A DNA stretch of 7,183 nt. Source: Gemmatimonadota bacterium. Lineage in GTDB: Bacteria; Gemmatimonadota; Gemmatimonadetes; Longimicrobiales; Gaopeijiaceae. Below are positions 1-7,077 of the stretch, in pieces. A program made the position numbers and the translations under genes. Positions within the stretch are counted from its first letter, which is position 1. Each line of letters opens with the position of its first letter. Location of the stretch: the NCBI GenBank assembly GCA_007129525.1, contig SKVI01000007.1, positions 1 to 7,183 on the forward strand. The letters are read 5' to 3'. The notes below the pieces were generated by a model. It was not told the origin of the DNA. It made no database searches and was given only the letters and a program-made list of their open reading frames with translations.

Positions 1-2658
1 AAGTTCCGGCACGAGCCGGCGGGCATCACCGAAGGACCCCGAGACAAGCTCCTGCAGATGGCGTCCGCTTCGTTTCGGGCCTACCTGGACGGCGAGGAGA
101 CCCTTCCCGCCCGTCGTCGTATCGTGCTGGACTACCTCAACTCGGTTCCCCTGGCCGCAATTCGGGGCGAGGGCGAGATCCTGGGCCTGGCCGAGGGGTT
201 GCGGGCATGGTACGGCGCCGACGTGGTACGGCTCAACTGGCTCCTTTCGAGGGTGGAGGTGGCTCGAGTGGGCCCCATCCCCGTCCCGGACGAGATCCTC
301 CCGCCGGGGACGCCGCAGGCCGCTCTCTTCTGGGAAACAGCGAGGGAGCGGGCAGAGGTGGACGACGACGTGGACGGCCCTGCGCTGGCCCGACCCGTAG
401 CCGTGGAGCTCACTCCCGAATGGCAGCCTGCGATGCCGGAGATGGAGGACGGAGACGCACCGTCGGGGGACCCCGGGGGAACCCCCCGCCGCGACACCGA
501 ACCCCTCTCTGACGGGGAATGGACGGAGGCCGGGGCAGCGTACCGGCAGGTGCTGAGCCTGCTCCTGGCGCAGCGCCGTCCGTCGTACCACCTGACCACC
601 ACCGAGGGCAGGGAGGCGCTGACCCGACTCACCGATCGCCACATCCGACTCCTTCGGGACGAGGGCGTCGTCCCCGAGCGGCTCGCGGAGGAGGCGCTGG
701 AGGCCTCCCCGGAGCTGCGCATACTCCCCCCGTCGCGCCCCGCCGTCTCGTTCGTGGAGCGGAAGGCGGCCAACGCCGTCCGCACCGGGCTGCTGGGGCT
801 CCTGGGGGTGGACCGGCTCTACGACCTGGATCGCCTCGACCTCTCGGTGCGGACCACCATCGACTCCGGGGCGCAGCAGGGCGTGACGGAGTTTCTGACT
901 CAGCTGGCCGAGCCGGAGTTTCTGGCGGCCCACGGGATGACCGCCTACCGGCTGCTGGACCGGGGCGACCCCGAGGGAGTGGTCTACTCCATGGTCCTCC
1001 ACGAGCGGACCGAACGGGGCAACGTGGTGCGGATCGAGGTGGACAACCTGGACGCTCCCTTCAACCTGAACGAATCGGCCCGACTGGAGCTGGGCTCCAC
1101 CGCCAAGCTCCGGACCCTGGTGAGCTACCTGGAGATCATCGCCGAGCTCTGGGAGAGCATGGAGTGGCTTTCCACCGGTGATCTGAGGGGCTACCCCGTG
1201 GCCGCTCAGGACCGCCTCAGCCAGTGGGTCCGGGATCAGCTTCTGGCCGAGCCGGATCTGGAGCTCCTCCCCCTCCTGCAGCGGGCCATGGAGCGGCGCT
1301 ACTCCGCGAATCCGGCTCAGCGGTTCGTCACCGGTGGAGGGGTTCAGACCTTCTCCAACTTCGACCGCACCTACGACCAGCAGGTGGTGAGCGTGTCCCT
1401 GGGCTTCCAGCAGTCCATCAACCTGGTCTTTGTCCGGATGATGCAGGACATCGTGAACCACTACATGTACCGGGTGCCCGGCTCCACGGCGCACGTCCTC
1501 GAGGAGCGGGACTCGCCGCTGCGCCAGGAGTACCTGGCCCGTTTCGCCGACCGCGAAGGCATTCAGTTCCTGAACCAGTTCATTCCGAAATACCGGGAGC
1601 TGAACGCCGACGAGATCCTGAGGGCGTTGTTCAGGGACCGACGCCTGGCGCCCCAGCGGATCGCCTGGGCCTATCGGGCGGTGGTACCCGACGGGACGGT
1701 GGAGGAGTTCGAGGTTCTCCTTCGCATGAACCAGCCCGACGCCGAATTCTCTGCCGCCACGGTGGAGGACCTCTTCAGGCGAGCCGACCCCACGCCCCAC
1801 CCCCTGGCGGATCTGGGGTACCTGGCCTCGGTGCACCCGCTGGAGCTCTGGGTGGCCCGTTACCTGAGGGAGCACCCCGAGGCATCTCGTTCGGAGATCA
1901 TCCAGGAGAGCGCCCAGGCCCGTCAGGACGTCTACCGGTGGCTTTTCCGTACTCGCATCACCGATGCCCAGGACCGGCGGATCCGGTCACTTCTGGAGGT
2001 GGAGGCTTTTACCGAGGTGCTGAAGGGCTGGCAGCGGGTGGGGTACCCCTTCCAGAACATCGTACCCTCGCTGGGCACCTCCATCGGCAGTTCAGGCGAC
2101 CGGCCTTCGTCGCTCAACGACCTGGTGGGGATCATCCTGAACGACGGGGTCCGGGTGCCTACCCACCGGGTCGATGAACTCCACTTTGCCCGGGACACCC
2201 CATGGGAGACCCGGATGGAGCGGGCGGCGCCGGTGGGACAGCAGGTGATGGCCCCGGAAGTGGCTCGGGTCCTCCGGGACGCCATGGTGGAGGTGGTGGA
2301 GCTGGGGACGGGCCGTCGCATGCGGGGCGCCGTCCGGGATGCCGACGGGCTGGTGCTTCCCATAGGGGCCAAGACCGGCACGGGAGACAACCGATACCGG
2401 GTTTTCGCGCCCGGGGGTCGTCTGGTGGAATCCCGGAGCGTGAATCGGACCTCCAGTGTCGTGTTCTTCATCGGGGACCGGTACTACGGGGTGATCACGG
2501 CCTACGTCCCCGGCGAGGAGGCCGACAACTATCACTTCACATCGTCACTTCCGGCCCAGATTCTACGGGAGATGGGGCCCATCCTGGAGGATTTCATCCA
2601 GGAGCAGGCTGCCGAGGAAGACAGCGGCGTCACTCGATCCGGGCAAACAGGCACTTGA
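1..2658 (+). CDS. Penicillin-binding protein with GT51 remnant and transpeptidase domain, 5' partial
   Basis: This gene is cut by the left edge: the frame is open from base 1, and the codons before the ATG at 58 read like transglycosylase sequence (KFRHEP, then a KLLQ helix), so that ATG is internal. The product would polymerise and cross-link peptidoglycan at the outer face of the inner membrane. The end of a GT51 domain is visible as YLNSV (133-147) followed by an alanine/glycine-rich helix ending WYGAD; the catalytic glutamates and membrane anchor would lie upstream. An acidic, proline-rich linker covers about 355-525. The transpeptidase motifs are all present: STAK with nucleophile serine at 1096 and lysine at 1105, SIN at 1414-1422, and KTGT at 2371-2382. 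Spacing is unusual: about 106 residues separate STAK from SIN and 319 separate SIN from KTGT, well above common class A enzymes. Conserved-looking pieces in the extra segment include HYMY (1459-1470) and VHPLELW (near 1831). From memory, a widespread uncharacterised proteobacterial-type family shares this layout. It ends by overlapping the convergent methyltransferase gene by 29 bases. Confidence 0.88.
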   Translation, partial: KFRHEPAGITEGPRDKLLQMASASFRAYLDGEETLPARRRIVLDYLNSVPLAAIRGEGEILGLAEGLRAWYGADVVRLNWLLSRVEVARVGPIPVPDEILPPGTPQAALFWETARERAEVDDDVDGPALARPVAVELTPEWQPAMPEMEDGDAPSGDPGGTPRRDTEPLSDGEWTEAGAAYRQVLSLLLAQRRPSYHLTTTEGREALTRLTDRHIRLLRDEGVVPERLAEEALEASPELRILPPSRPAVSFVERKAANAVRTGLLGLLGVDRLYDLDRLDLSVRTTIDSGAQQGVTEFLTQLAEPEFLAAHGMTAYRLLDRGDPEGVVYSMVLHERTERGNVVRIEVDNLDAPFNLNESARLELGSTAKLRTLVSYLEIIAELWESMEWLSTGDLRGYPVAAQDRLSQWVRDQLLAEPDLELLPLLQRAMERRYSANPAQRFVTGGGVQTFSNFDRTYDQQVVSVSLGFQQSINLVFVRMMQDIVNHYMYRVPGSTAHVLEERDSPLRQEYLARFADREGIQFLNQFIPKYRELNADEILRALFRDRRLAPQRIAWAYRAVVPDGTVEEFEVLLRMNQPDAEFSAATVEDLFRRADPTPHPLADLGYLASVHPLELWVARYLREHPEASRSEIIQESAQARQDVYRWLFRTRITDAQDRRIRSLLEVEAFTEVLKGWQRVGYPFQNIVPSLGTSIGSSGDRPSSLNDLVGIILNDGVRVPTHRVDELHFARDTPWETRMERAAPVGQQVMAPEVARVLRDAMVEVVELGTGRRMRGAVRDADGLVLPIGAKTGTGDNRYRVFAPGGRLVESRSVNRTSSVVFFIGDRYYGVITAYVPGEEADNYHFTSSLPAQILREMGPILEDFIQEQAAEEDSGVTRSGQTGT

Positions 2659-3922
2659 GGTAGTGACCCTCGGGGAAGGTGGCCGGATGGTCCACCGGGT
2701 GTCCGGTCCGGTGCTGGTTCACGAGGCTCCGGCCGCCGTCGGCCACGGCCCGGTGCACCCGGCCGGAAAAGTCGTCGGCCGAGACCCTGGACGAGCAGGA
2801 TGCCTGAACCAGCAGCCCCCCGGGCTCCAGGACGGCCATCGCCAGGACGGTGAGCCGAGCGTACGCCTCGAGCGCTCCCTCTACCTGTGAGGCCTCCTTG
2901 GCGAAGGAGGGCGGGTCCACCACCACCACGCCAAAGCGCTCACCGTGTCCGGCGAGTTCGTCCATGATCCGGAAGGCGTCACCTTCCATGGTCCGGTGTC
3001 GGGTGTCTCGGGCAGCCTGGACGTTCAGCTCGAAGTGGCGCTCCGCCTGTCGAAGGGCCGGGCGGCTCCGGTCCACGCTGATGACGTTCCGGGCGCCTCC
3101 CCGGGCGGCGTAGAGCGAGAAGCCGCCAGTGTAGCTGAAGACGTTCAGAACCCTGGCTCCTCGGGTTCGGGCTTCCAGTCGCCGCCGGTTTTCCCGCTGG
3201 TCCAGGTAGAATCCGGTCTTGTGTCCCTCGACGGGATGGGCCTCGAATCGGAGGCCCGACTCCAGGAACGGGAATGGGCCGGAATCGTCCTGGCCGGCCA
3301 GGACGGTGCCCCGGCGAAGGGGAGCGGGGCAGTGGGGTTCGTCGGCCAGATTTCGCGAGACCAGGCCCAGAACCGTGCTGGATCCCAGGAGTCGTCGTAC
3401 GGTCGGGACCACCTCCCGGAGGCGGGGGAGCCAGATTCCGGAGTACAGCTTGAGCACCGCCTGGTCTCCGTAGCGGTCCAGGACCAGGCCCGGGAGGCCG
3501 TCGCCCTCGCCGTGCACCACCCGATAGCCGGTGGTCCGGGGATCGGCCGTCAGCGATGCCCTGCGCTCGAGAGCCTGCTCCAGGCGGTCCCGGAAGAGGT
3601 CGGGGCCCACCTGCGCCGGTTCTCCGTGGTTCAGGACCCGAATTCGTATGGGGCTGGCGGGATCGAAGAGTCCCACGGCCAGGAAACGGTCCTTGCGGTC
3701 AAAGATGACGGCGATGTCCCCGGCCGCGGGACGCCCGTTCCCCTCGCTGGGGGCGGCTTCGTCGCTCCGGCCCGTCAGATCTACCGATCGAATCCCCGTC
3801 TCGAATACCCAGGGATGCCCGTCGCGTACGGCGCGTTCCGCCGGGGGGTGCAGGCGGACGGCCAACGGGTGGGGAGAGGGATGGGGAAGGGCGTCAGGGT
3901 CGAGTTTCGAGGTGGATCCCAT
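2630..3922 (-). CDS. rlmI: RlmI-type class I SAM-dependent rRNA (cytosine-5) methyltransferase
   Basis: The 430-residue product resembles the RlmI/YccW family, which transfers a methyl group from S-adenosylmethionine to a cytosine of 23S rRNA (C1962 in E. coli). An N-terminal PUA RNA-binding domain spans about residues 18-100 (VRLHPPAERAV, HPWVFE, and GDIAVIFDRKDRFLAVGLFD). A linker domain follows (YRVVHGEGDGLPGLVLDRY, 133-151), then KTGFYLDQRENR at 235-246. The Rossmann methyltransferase domain shows the SAM-binding NVFSYTGGFSLYA at 260-272, acidic D284, EGDAF at 313-317, DPPSF at 336-340, and ASCSS at 374-378 with C376 the likely catalytic cysteine. The DHPATFPEGHYLK ending is also typical. 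The start was chosen at the ATG at 3922 because AGGAGG lies six bases upstream; an upstream in-frame ATG at 4039 would add about 39 residues without domain character and lie deep in the neighbouring gene. It overlaps the end of the S51 lipoprotein gene by 29 bases, suggesting translational coupling. The exact target base is inferred from the family. Confidence 0.88.
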   Translation of the reverse strand: MGSTSKLDPDALPHPSPHPLAVRLHPPAERAVRDGHPWVFETGIRSVDLTGRSDEAAPSEGNGRPAAGDIAVIFDRKDRFLAVGLFDPASPIRIRVLNHGEPAQVGPDLFRDRLEQALERRASLTADPRTTGYRVVHGEGDGLPGLVLDRYGDQAVLKLYSGIWLPRLREVVPTVRRLLGSSTVLGLVSRNLADEPHCPAPLRRGTVLAGQDDSGPFPFLESGLRFEAHPVEGHKTGFYLDQRENRRRLEARTRGARVLNVFSYTGGFSLYAARGGARNVISVDRSRPALRQAERHFELNVQAARDTRHRTMEGDAFRIMDELAGHGERFGVVVVDPPSFAKEASQVEGALEAYARLTVLAMAVLEPGGLLVQASCSSRVSADDFSGRVHRAVADGGRSLVNQHRTGHPVDHPATFPEGHYLKCLFARIE

Positions 3923-4862
3923 CCCGGTCCTCCTGGGCCGCATCGTCGTCCTCGGCCGTGGCCACCAGAACCCGGGCCCCCAGGTCGAAGATGGCGCCGC
4001 TCCCGAAGCTCCGGGCGTACCGTGGAGGCTCGGTGGCATCGTAGAAGAGGGCCTGGCTCACACCGACGACTTCCGCGTGATCCTGCGTTACCACCAGGGC
4101 CGTCCCCTCGTCCAGGCCGATGCCCAGAAGTTCAGGGTTGGCGTCCAGGACCTCCCAGAGGTCGTTTTCCCGTCCCCGGGCCAGAAGATGTTGGTCCACG
4201 GCGGCCCCGGAGAGCAGGCCGAAGCCCACCTCGTACTCGGGCGAGACCATGACCTGATTCGTTTCCGGATCACCTCTCACGAGGTAGGAGGCCAGGATGG
4301 ACGCACCGGCGGAGGTGCCGCCCACCACCCCGTCCCGCTCCAGGATCTCGAAGAGTGCCTGGTGGACGCGGGTGTCCAGGTAGGCGTCCACCAGGCGCCA
4401 CTGCCGGCCTCCCGGGATCCATACGCCGGTGGCCTCGGCCAGGGGCGCGGCGAAGGCTTCGGTGTCGGCCTCCCGGCGGTCACGGGTGTGGAGGATCTGG
4501 ATGTCCCCGGCCCCGGCCTGGACCAACGGGGCGAGCCCCGACCAGTTCTCCGGAAAGTGGTCCTGGCTGGCAGCGGTGGGAATCACGACGATGCGAGCGT
4601 CAGGTCCACCGGCCAACTCCACGAAGCGTTCCCAGATCTCCGGGCCCAGCGGGCCTCCCCCGGCCAGAACCAGGCTGCCGGAGGTCGGGCCGACGAGGGG
4701 AGACTCCTGCGCCGGACCGCCAATCCGGTCCGGAACGAGCCCGGCTCCACACCCCAGGAGGGGCAGGAGCACGAGAAGCGAAAGGAGGGCTGGCCACCGG
4801 ACCCGGGTTCGATGGCCAGCGGCACGACTCCAAGCTACCCCGCGCGTCCGGGGCGTGGGCAA
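3894..4862 (-). CDS. Cyanophycinase-like peptidase (family S51), predicted lipoprotein
   Basis: The product (322 residues from the chosen TTG) has the S51 serine peptidase signature seen in cyanophycinases, which cut beta-aspartyl-arginine polymer. Motifs in order: LVLAGGG (64-70), IPTAAS (94-99), WIPGGRQWRL (148-157), GGTSAGAS (181-188) with S184 the likely nucleophile, DQHLLARGR (223-231) with a likely catalytic histidine at 225, and GIGLDEGTALVV (247-258). Before the domain lies a basic stretch (HRTRVRW), a leucine-rich segment and a PLLGC lipobox with the cysteine at residue 38, so export and lipid anchoring are predicted. The start is uncertain: no in-frame ATG follows the end of nfuA. 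TTG at 4862 has AGGTG five bases upstream; GTG at 4889 would give 331 residues but lacks a visible ribosome site. An ATG at 5030 is in frame but would overlap nfuA by 139 bases. It sits between nfuA and rlmI in an apparent operon. No cyanophycin synthetase is in the window, so the real substrate is unknown; another exported peptide hydrolase role is possible. Confidence 0.85.
   Translation of the reverse strand: MPTPRTRGVAWSRAAGHRTRVRWPALLSLLVLLPLLGCGAGLVPDRIGGPAQESPLVGPTSGSLVLAGGGPLGPEIWERFVELAGGPDARIVVIPTAASQDHFPENWSGLAPLVQAGAGDIQILHTRDRREADTEAFAAPLAEATGVWIPGGRQWRLVDAYLDTRVHQALFEILERDGVVGGTSAGASILASYLVRGDPETNQVMVSPEYEVGFGLLSGAAVDQHLLARGRENDLWEVLDANPELLGIGLDEGTALVVTQDHAEVVGVSQALFYDATEPPRYARSFGSGAIFDLGARVLVATAEDDDAAQEDRDGIHLETRP
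3929..3934 (-). promoter_or_regulatory. Ribosome binding site of the rlmI-like gene
   Basis: On the minus strand AGGAGG stands six bases before the ATG at 3922. It is a full consensus Shine-Dalgarno sequence, lies inside the last codons of the preceding S51 lipoprotein gene, and decides the start of the methyltransferase over the upstream in-frame ATG. Confidence 0.8.
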
Positions 4863-4867
4863 AGTCG

Positions 4868-4872
4868 CACCT
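4868..4872 (-). promoter_or_regulatory. Probable ribosome binding site of the S51 lipoprotein gene
   Basis: AGGTG on the minus strand ends five bases before the TTG at 4862. It is a moderate match to the Shine-Dalgarno consensus but better than anything before the rival GTG at 4889, and is the main reason for preferring the TTG start. Confidence 0.4.
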
Positions 4873-4891
4873 GCGGCGGGGGTCTCCACGG

Positions 4892-5479
4892 TCAGGCGGA
4901 GAAGTAGGGGTTCTCCCCCGCCTGGTGGTTGGTGACATCGTGGATGGCGGTGACCTCGGGGATGGCCTGGCGAAGCATCTTCTCCACCCCCTGACGGAGG
5001 GTCATCCGGGACATGGCGCACCCCTGGCATCCACCGGACATCTCGATGAAGACCTCGGTCTCGTCCACGTCCACCAGGTCGATCCGTCCGCCGTGGGAGG
5101 CGATGGCGGGATTCACCTGCTGGTCCAGCACTCCCTGCACGCGCTGGGCCAGGTCGCCGTTCGCTCCGGCCTCGCCCACGGGCTTCACCGCCGGCTGGAT
5201 CTCGAATCCGCTCTCGTTGACCCGCTGCACGAAGTCCACCGTGGCGCCGTCAAGGCGCTTGGCGCTTCGGGGATCCAGCAGGACGTTGAATCCTCCGCCG
5301 TCGAGCTGCAGGTCATCGGGATCCTGGTCCTCGTTGGTGACCAGAGTCAGCTCGAAGGACGGCGCCACGGGGCTTCCGCCGTTCACCTGGATCCTCAGGG
5401 CGTGCAGCTCACCCTCGCTCTGATCGAGAAAGTCGCGCACCATCTCCTGCGCACGATCGGTAAAGGTCAGGTCAGACAT
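4892..5479 (-). CDS. nfuA: NfuA-type iron-sulfur cluster carrier protein
   Basis: The 195-residue product matches the two-domain plan and length of NfuA (191 residues in E. coli), a cytosolic carrier that binds a 4Fe-4S cluster at a dimer interface and hands it to apo-enzymes. Residues 1-98 form an A-type (IscA/HesB-like) domain that contains no cysteine, so it is a degenerate, targeting-type domain and cannot hold a cluster by itself. Residues about 108-185 are the NifU C-terminal domain: LDQQVNPAIASHGGRIDLV, then SGGCQGCAMSRMTL with the cluster-binding CxxC at C151 and C154. The end, HDVTNHQAGENPYFSA, parallels the NfuA tail. The ATG at 5479 has AAGGA five bases upstream. It is the first gene of the minus-strand group; the S51 lipoprotein gene follows within 2 or 29 bases depending on its start. 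Transcription would begin in the region shared with glyS. No clear iron- or IscR-type operator was seen. Confidence 0.93.
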   Translation of the reverse strand: MSDLTFTDRAQEMVRDFLDQSEGELHALRIQVNGGSPVAPSFELTLVTNEDQDPDDLQLDGGGFNVLLDPRSAKRLDGATVDFVQRVNESGFEIQPAVKPVGEAGANGDLAQRVQGVLDQQVNPAIASHGGRIDLVDVDETEVFIEMSGGCQGCAMSRMTLRQGVEKMLRQAIPEVTAIHDVTNHQAGENPYFSA

Positions 5480-5484
5480 GGTGT

Positions 5485-5489
5485 TCCTT
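5485..5489 (-). promoter_or_regulatory. Ribosome binding site of nfuA
   Basis: AAGGA on the minus strand, five bases before the ATG at 5479. The spacing and sequence support that ATG as the start. Confidence 0.7.
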
Positions 5490-5670
5490 TCAGTAATCGG
5501 CTTGAGGTTTCAATGGGGACCTCAGCGGGCGGCAAGGAGCCTCGACATAAAGCCTCCGAGATGCAACACGGGACAGCCTTCCGTACCCGTCAGCGGCATA
5601 CGGGGTTCATCGGACCATGGCCTCTGGCCCTGCCCCGACATGCCGCCGGTTGCGGACGGCTCGGGTTCGG

Positions 5671-5699
5671 TTGCTCCGGCCTTGCCCCTCTCCTATGAT
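5671..5699 (+). promoter_or_regulatory. glyS: Candidate sigma-70-type promoter for glyS
   Basis: TTGCTC at 5671-5676 and TATGAT at 5694-5699 are separated by exactly 17 bases. The -10 element matches TATAAT at five of six positions; the -35 matches only the TTG half. The predicted transcript would begin near 5706 and leave a leader of about 34 bases before the glyS ATG. The optimal spacing and placement support it, but it was found by eye. Confidence 0.45.
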
Positions 5700-5739
5700 T
5701 CGGACCCCGTTCCTCCAATCCATCGGCGGCTGAATCAAC

Positions 5740-7077
5740 ATGGCGGACAACGATATCATGGAAAAGCTCGTGTCGCTGGCCAAGCGACGCGGCTATATCT
5801 TCCAGTCCTCTGAAATCTACGGCGGCACGGGGTCCGTATGGGACTACGGGCCCCTGGGGACCGAACTCAAGCGGAACCTGAAGGAGCGGTGGTGGAGCCG
5901 GATGGTTCACCAGCGCGATGACGTGGAAGGACTCGATGCCGCGATCCTCATGCATCCGAAGGTCTGGGAGGCCTCGGGACACGTGGAGGGCTTCACCGAT
6001 CCTCTGGTGGAGTGTCGTGTCTGCAAGAAGCGGTTCCGGGAAGACACCCTGGCGGACCAGGCGTGTGGCCGGAAGCCTTCGAAGGCGCCGGGGGAGCATG
6101 ACGCCTGCGAGCTGGGCGAGCCGCGGCTCTTCAACCTCATGTTCCGGACCTTCATCGGCCCGGTTGAGGACCAGGGCCACACCGTGTACCTGAGGCCCGA
6201 GACGGCCCAGGGCTCGTACGTCAACTTTCTGAACGTGCAGACTGCGGCCCGACAGAAGGTGCCCTTCGGGATCGCCCAGATCGGGAAGGCCTTCCGCAAC
6301 GAGATCACCCCGGGGAACTTCATCTTCCGCACCCGGGAGTTCGAGCAGGCCGAGATGCAGTTCTTCGTCAAGCCGGGGACCGACGACGAGTGGTTCGACT
6401 ACTGGCTCGAAGAGCGGCTCGAGTGGCACAAGTCGCTGGGGATCGACCCCGAACGGCTCCGGCTGGACGAGCACGGCCCCGACGAGCTGGCGCACTACGC
6501 CAAGAAGGCGGTGGACATCCAGTACCAGTTCCCCTTCGGCTGGAAGGAGCTGGAGGGCATCCACAACCGGACGGACTTCGACCTCTCCCGGCACGAGGAG
6601 TACTCCGGCAAGCGGCTGGAATACATCGACTCCGGGGGCGGCGAGCGCTTCATCCCCTACGTGGTGGAGACGGCGGCCGGGGTGGACCGAACGCTCCTGG
6701 TACTCCTGGTGGACGCCTACCGCGAGGAAGAGGTGGAAGGTGACGAGAGGGTGGTGCTGGGGCTGCATCCTTCGGTGGCCCCCATCAAGGTGGCCGTCTT
6801 CCCCCTGGTGAAGAAGGACGGGTTGCCGGAGATTGCCGATCGGTTGGCCAGGGAGCTTAGGAAGGCCGCCATCCCCTCCTTCTACGACGAATCGGGCTCC
6901 ATCGGACGTCGTTACCGCCGACAGGACGAGGCCGGCACGCCCTGGTGCGTCACCGTGGACGGTCAGACCGCTGAGGACGGCACCGTGACCATTCGGGACC
7001 GGGATTCGCTGGAGCAGGTCCGGGTGGACACCTCGAAGGTGGCGGACTGGGTCCGGGAGCGCCTCACCGCCCAGTAG
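5740..7077 (+). CDS. glyS: Glycyl-tRNA synthetase, homodimeric class II type
   Basis: The 445-residue protein charges tRNA-Gly with glycine using ATP in the cytosol. It is the single-chain alpha-2 type found in Gram-positives, archaea and eukaryotes rather than the separate alpha and beta chains of E. coli. The N-terminus (LAKRRGYIFQSSEIYGGTG, 14-31; WDYGPLG, 34-40) and GLDAAILMHPKVWEASGH (64-81) are diagnostic. Four cysteines, CxxC at 92 and 95 with C109 and C123, probably bind zinc. Motif 2 spans about 185-206 (FRNEI to FEQAEM) and motif 3 is ETAAGVDRTLL at 310-320. The glycine-site region includes YLRPETAQGSY at 150-160. The HGTP anticodon-binding domain runs from about 347 to the end. It appears complete. 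The ATG at 5740 was chosen; it has no clear Shine-Dalgarno sequence, and an ATG at 5758 would remove only six residues and also lacks one. It is divergent from nfuA with its own candidate promoter, and no gene follows within the window. Confidence 0.96.
   Translation: MADNDIMEKLVSLAKRRGYIFQSSEIYGGTGSVWDYGPLGTELKRNLKERWWSRMVHQRDDVEGLDAAILMHPKVWEASGHVEGFTDPLVECRVCKKRFREDTLADQACGRKPSKAPGEHDACELGEPRLFNLMFRTFIGPVEDQGHTVYLRPETAQGSYVNFLNVQTAARQKVPFGIAQIGKAFRNEITPGNFIFRTREFEQAEMQFFVKPGTDDEWFDYWLEERLEWHKSLGIDPERLRLDEHGPDELAHYAKKAVDIQYQFPFGWKELEGIHNRTDFDLSRHEEYSGKRLEYIDSGGGERFIPYVVETAAGVDRTLLVLLVDAYREEEVEGDERVVLGLHPSVAPIKVAVFPLVKKDGLPEIADRLARELRKAAIPSFYDESGSIGRRYRRQDEAGTPWCVTVDGQTAEDGTVTIRDRDSLEQVRVDTSKVADWVRERLTAQ

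Larger units (their letters stand above)
5480..5739. other. Divergent intergenic region between nfuA and glyS
   Basis: These 260 bases must hold the start signals for both nfuA (leftward) and glyS (rightward). I see one reasonable rightward promoter (5671-5699) and the nfuA ribosome site. A short imperfect inverted repeat, GCCGCC and GGACGGC around a GGTTGC loop, lies at 5642-5660 just upstream of that promoter; it could be chance in G+C-rich DNA. No convincing leftward promoter, T-box leader, riboswitch or small gene was recognised. Confidence 0.6.

Noticed and set aside
1224..2177. Plus-strand 317-codon frame within the PBP gene
   Set aside because: It is an out-of-frame reading of the PBP gene rich in glycine, proline, alanine and arginine, typical of shifted high-GC coding sequence.
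2945..4252. Plus-strand open frame of 435 codons opposite the rlmI-like and S51 genes
   Set aside because: It crosses two well-supported genes on the other strand, ends in a proline/arginine/glycine-rich low-complexity tail, and has no recognisable motif.
3531..4907. Plus-strand open frame of 458 codons
   Set aside because: It is the complement of the S51 and rlmI-like genes; composition is typical of a shadow frame and no domain is visible.
4863..5030. N-terminal extension of the S51 protein to an ATG at 5030
   Set aside because: It would overlap nfuA by 139 bases, encodes a proline/glycine/histidine-rich stretch without domain character, and would bury the lipoprotein signal about 94 residues into the protein.
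5480..5739. T-box or other riboswitch leader for glyS
   Set aside because: The predicted leader from the visible promoter is only about 34 bases, and I saw no T-box consensus or terminator/antiterminator pair.
5590..6768. Minus-strand open frame of 392 codons antisense to glyS
   Set aside because: It lies opposite a clearly identified glycyl-tRNA synthetase gene, its product shows no domain I recognise, and long antisense frames are expected in DNA with strong third-position G/C bias.
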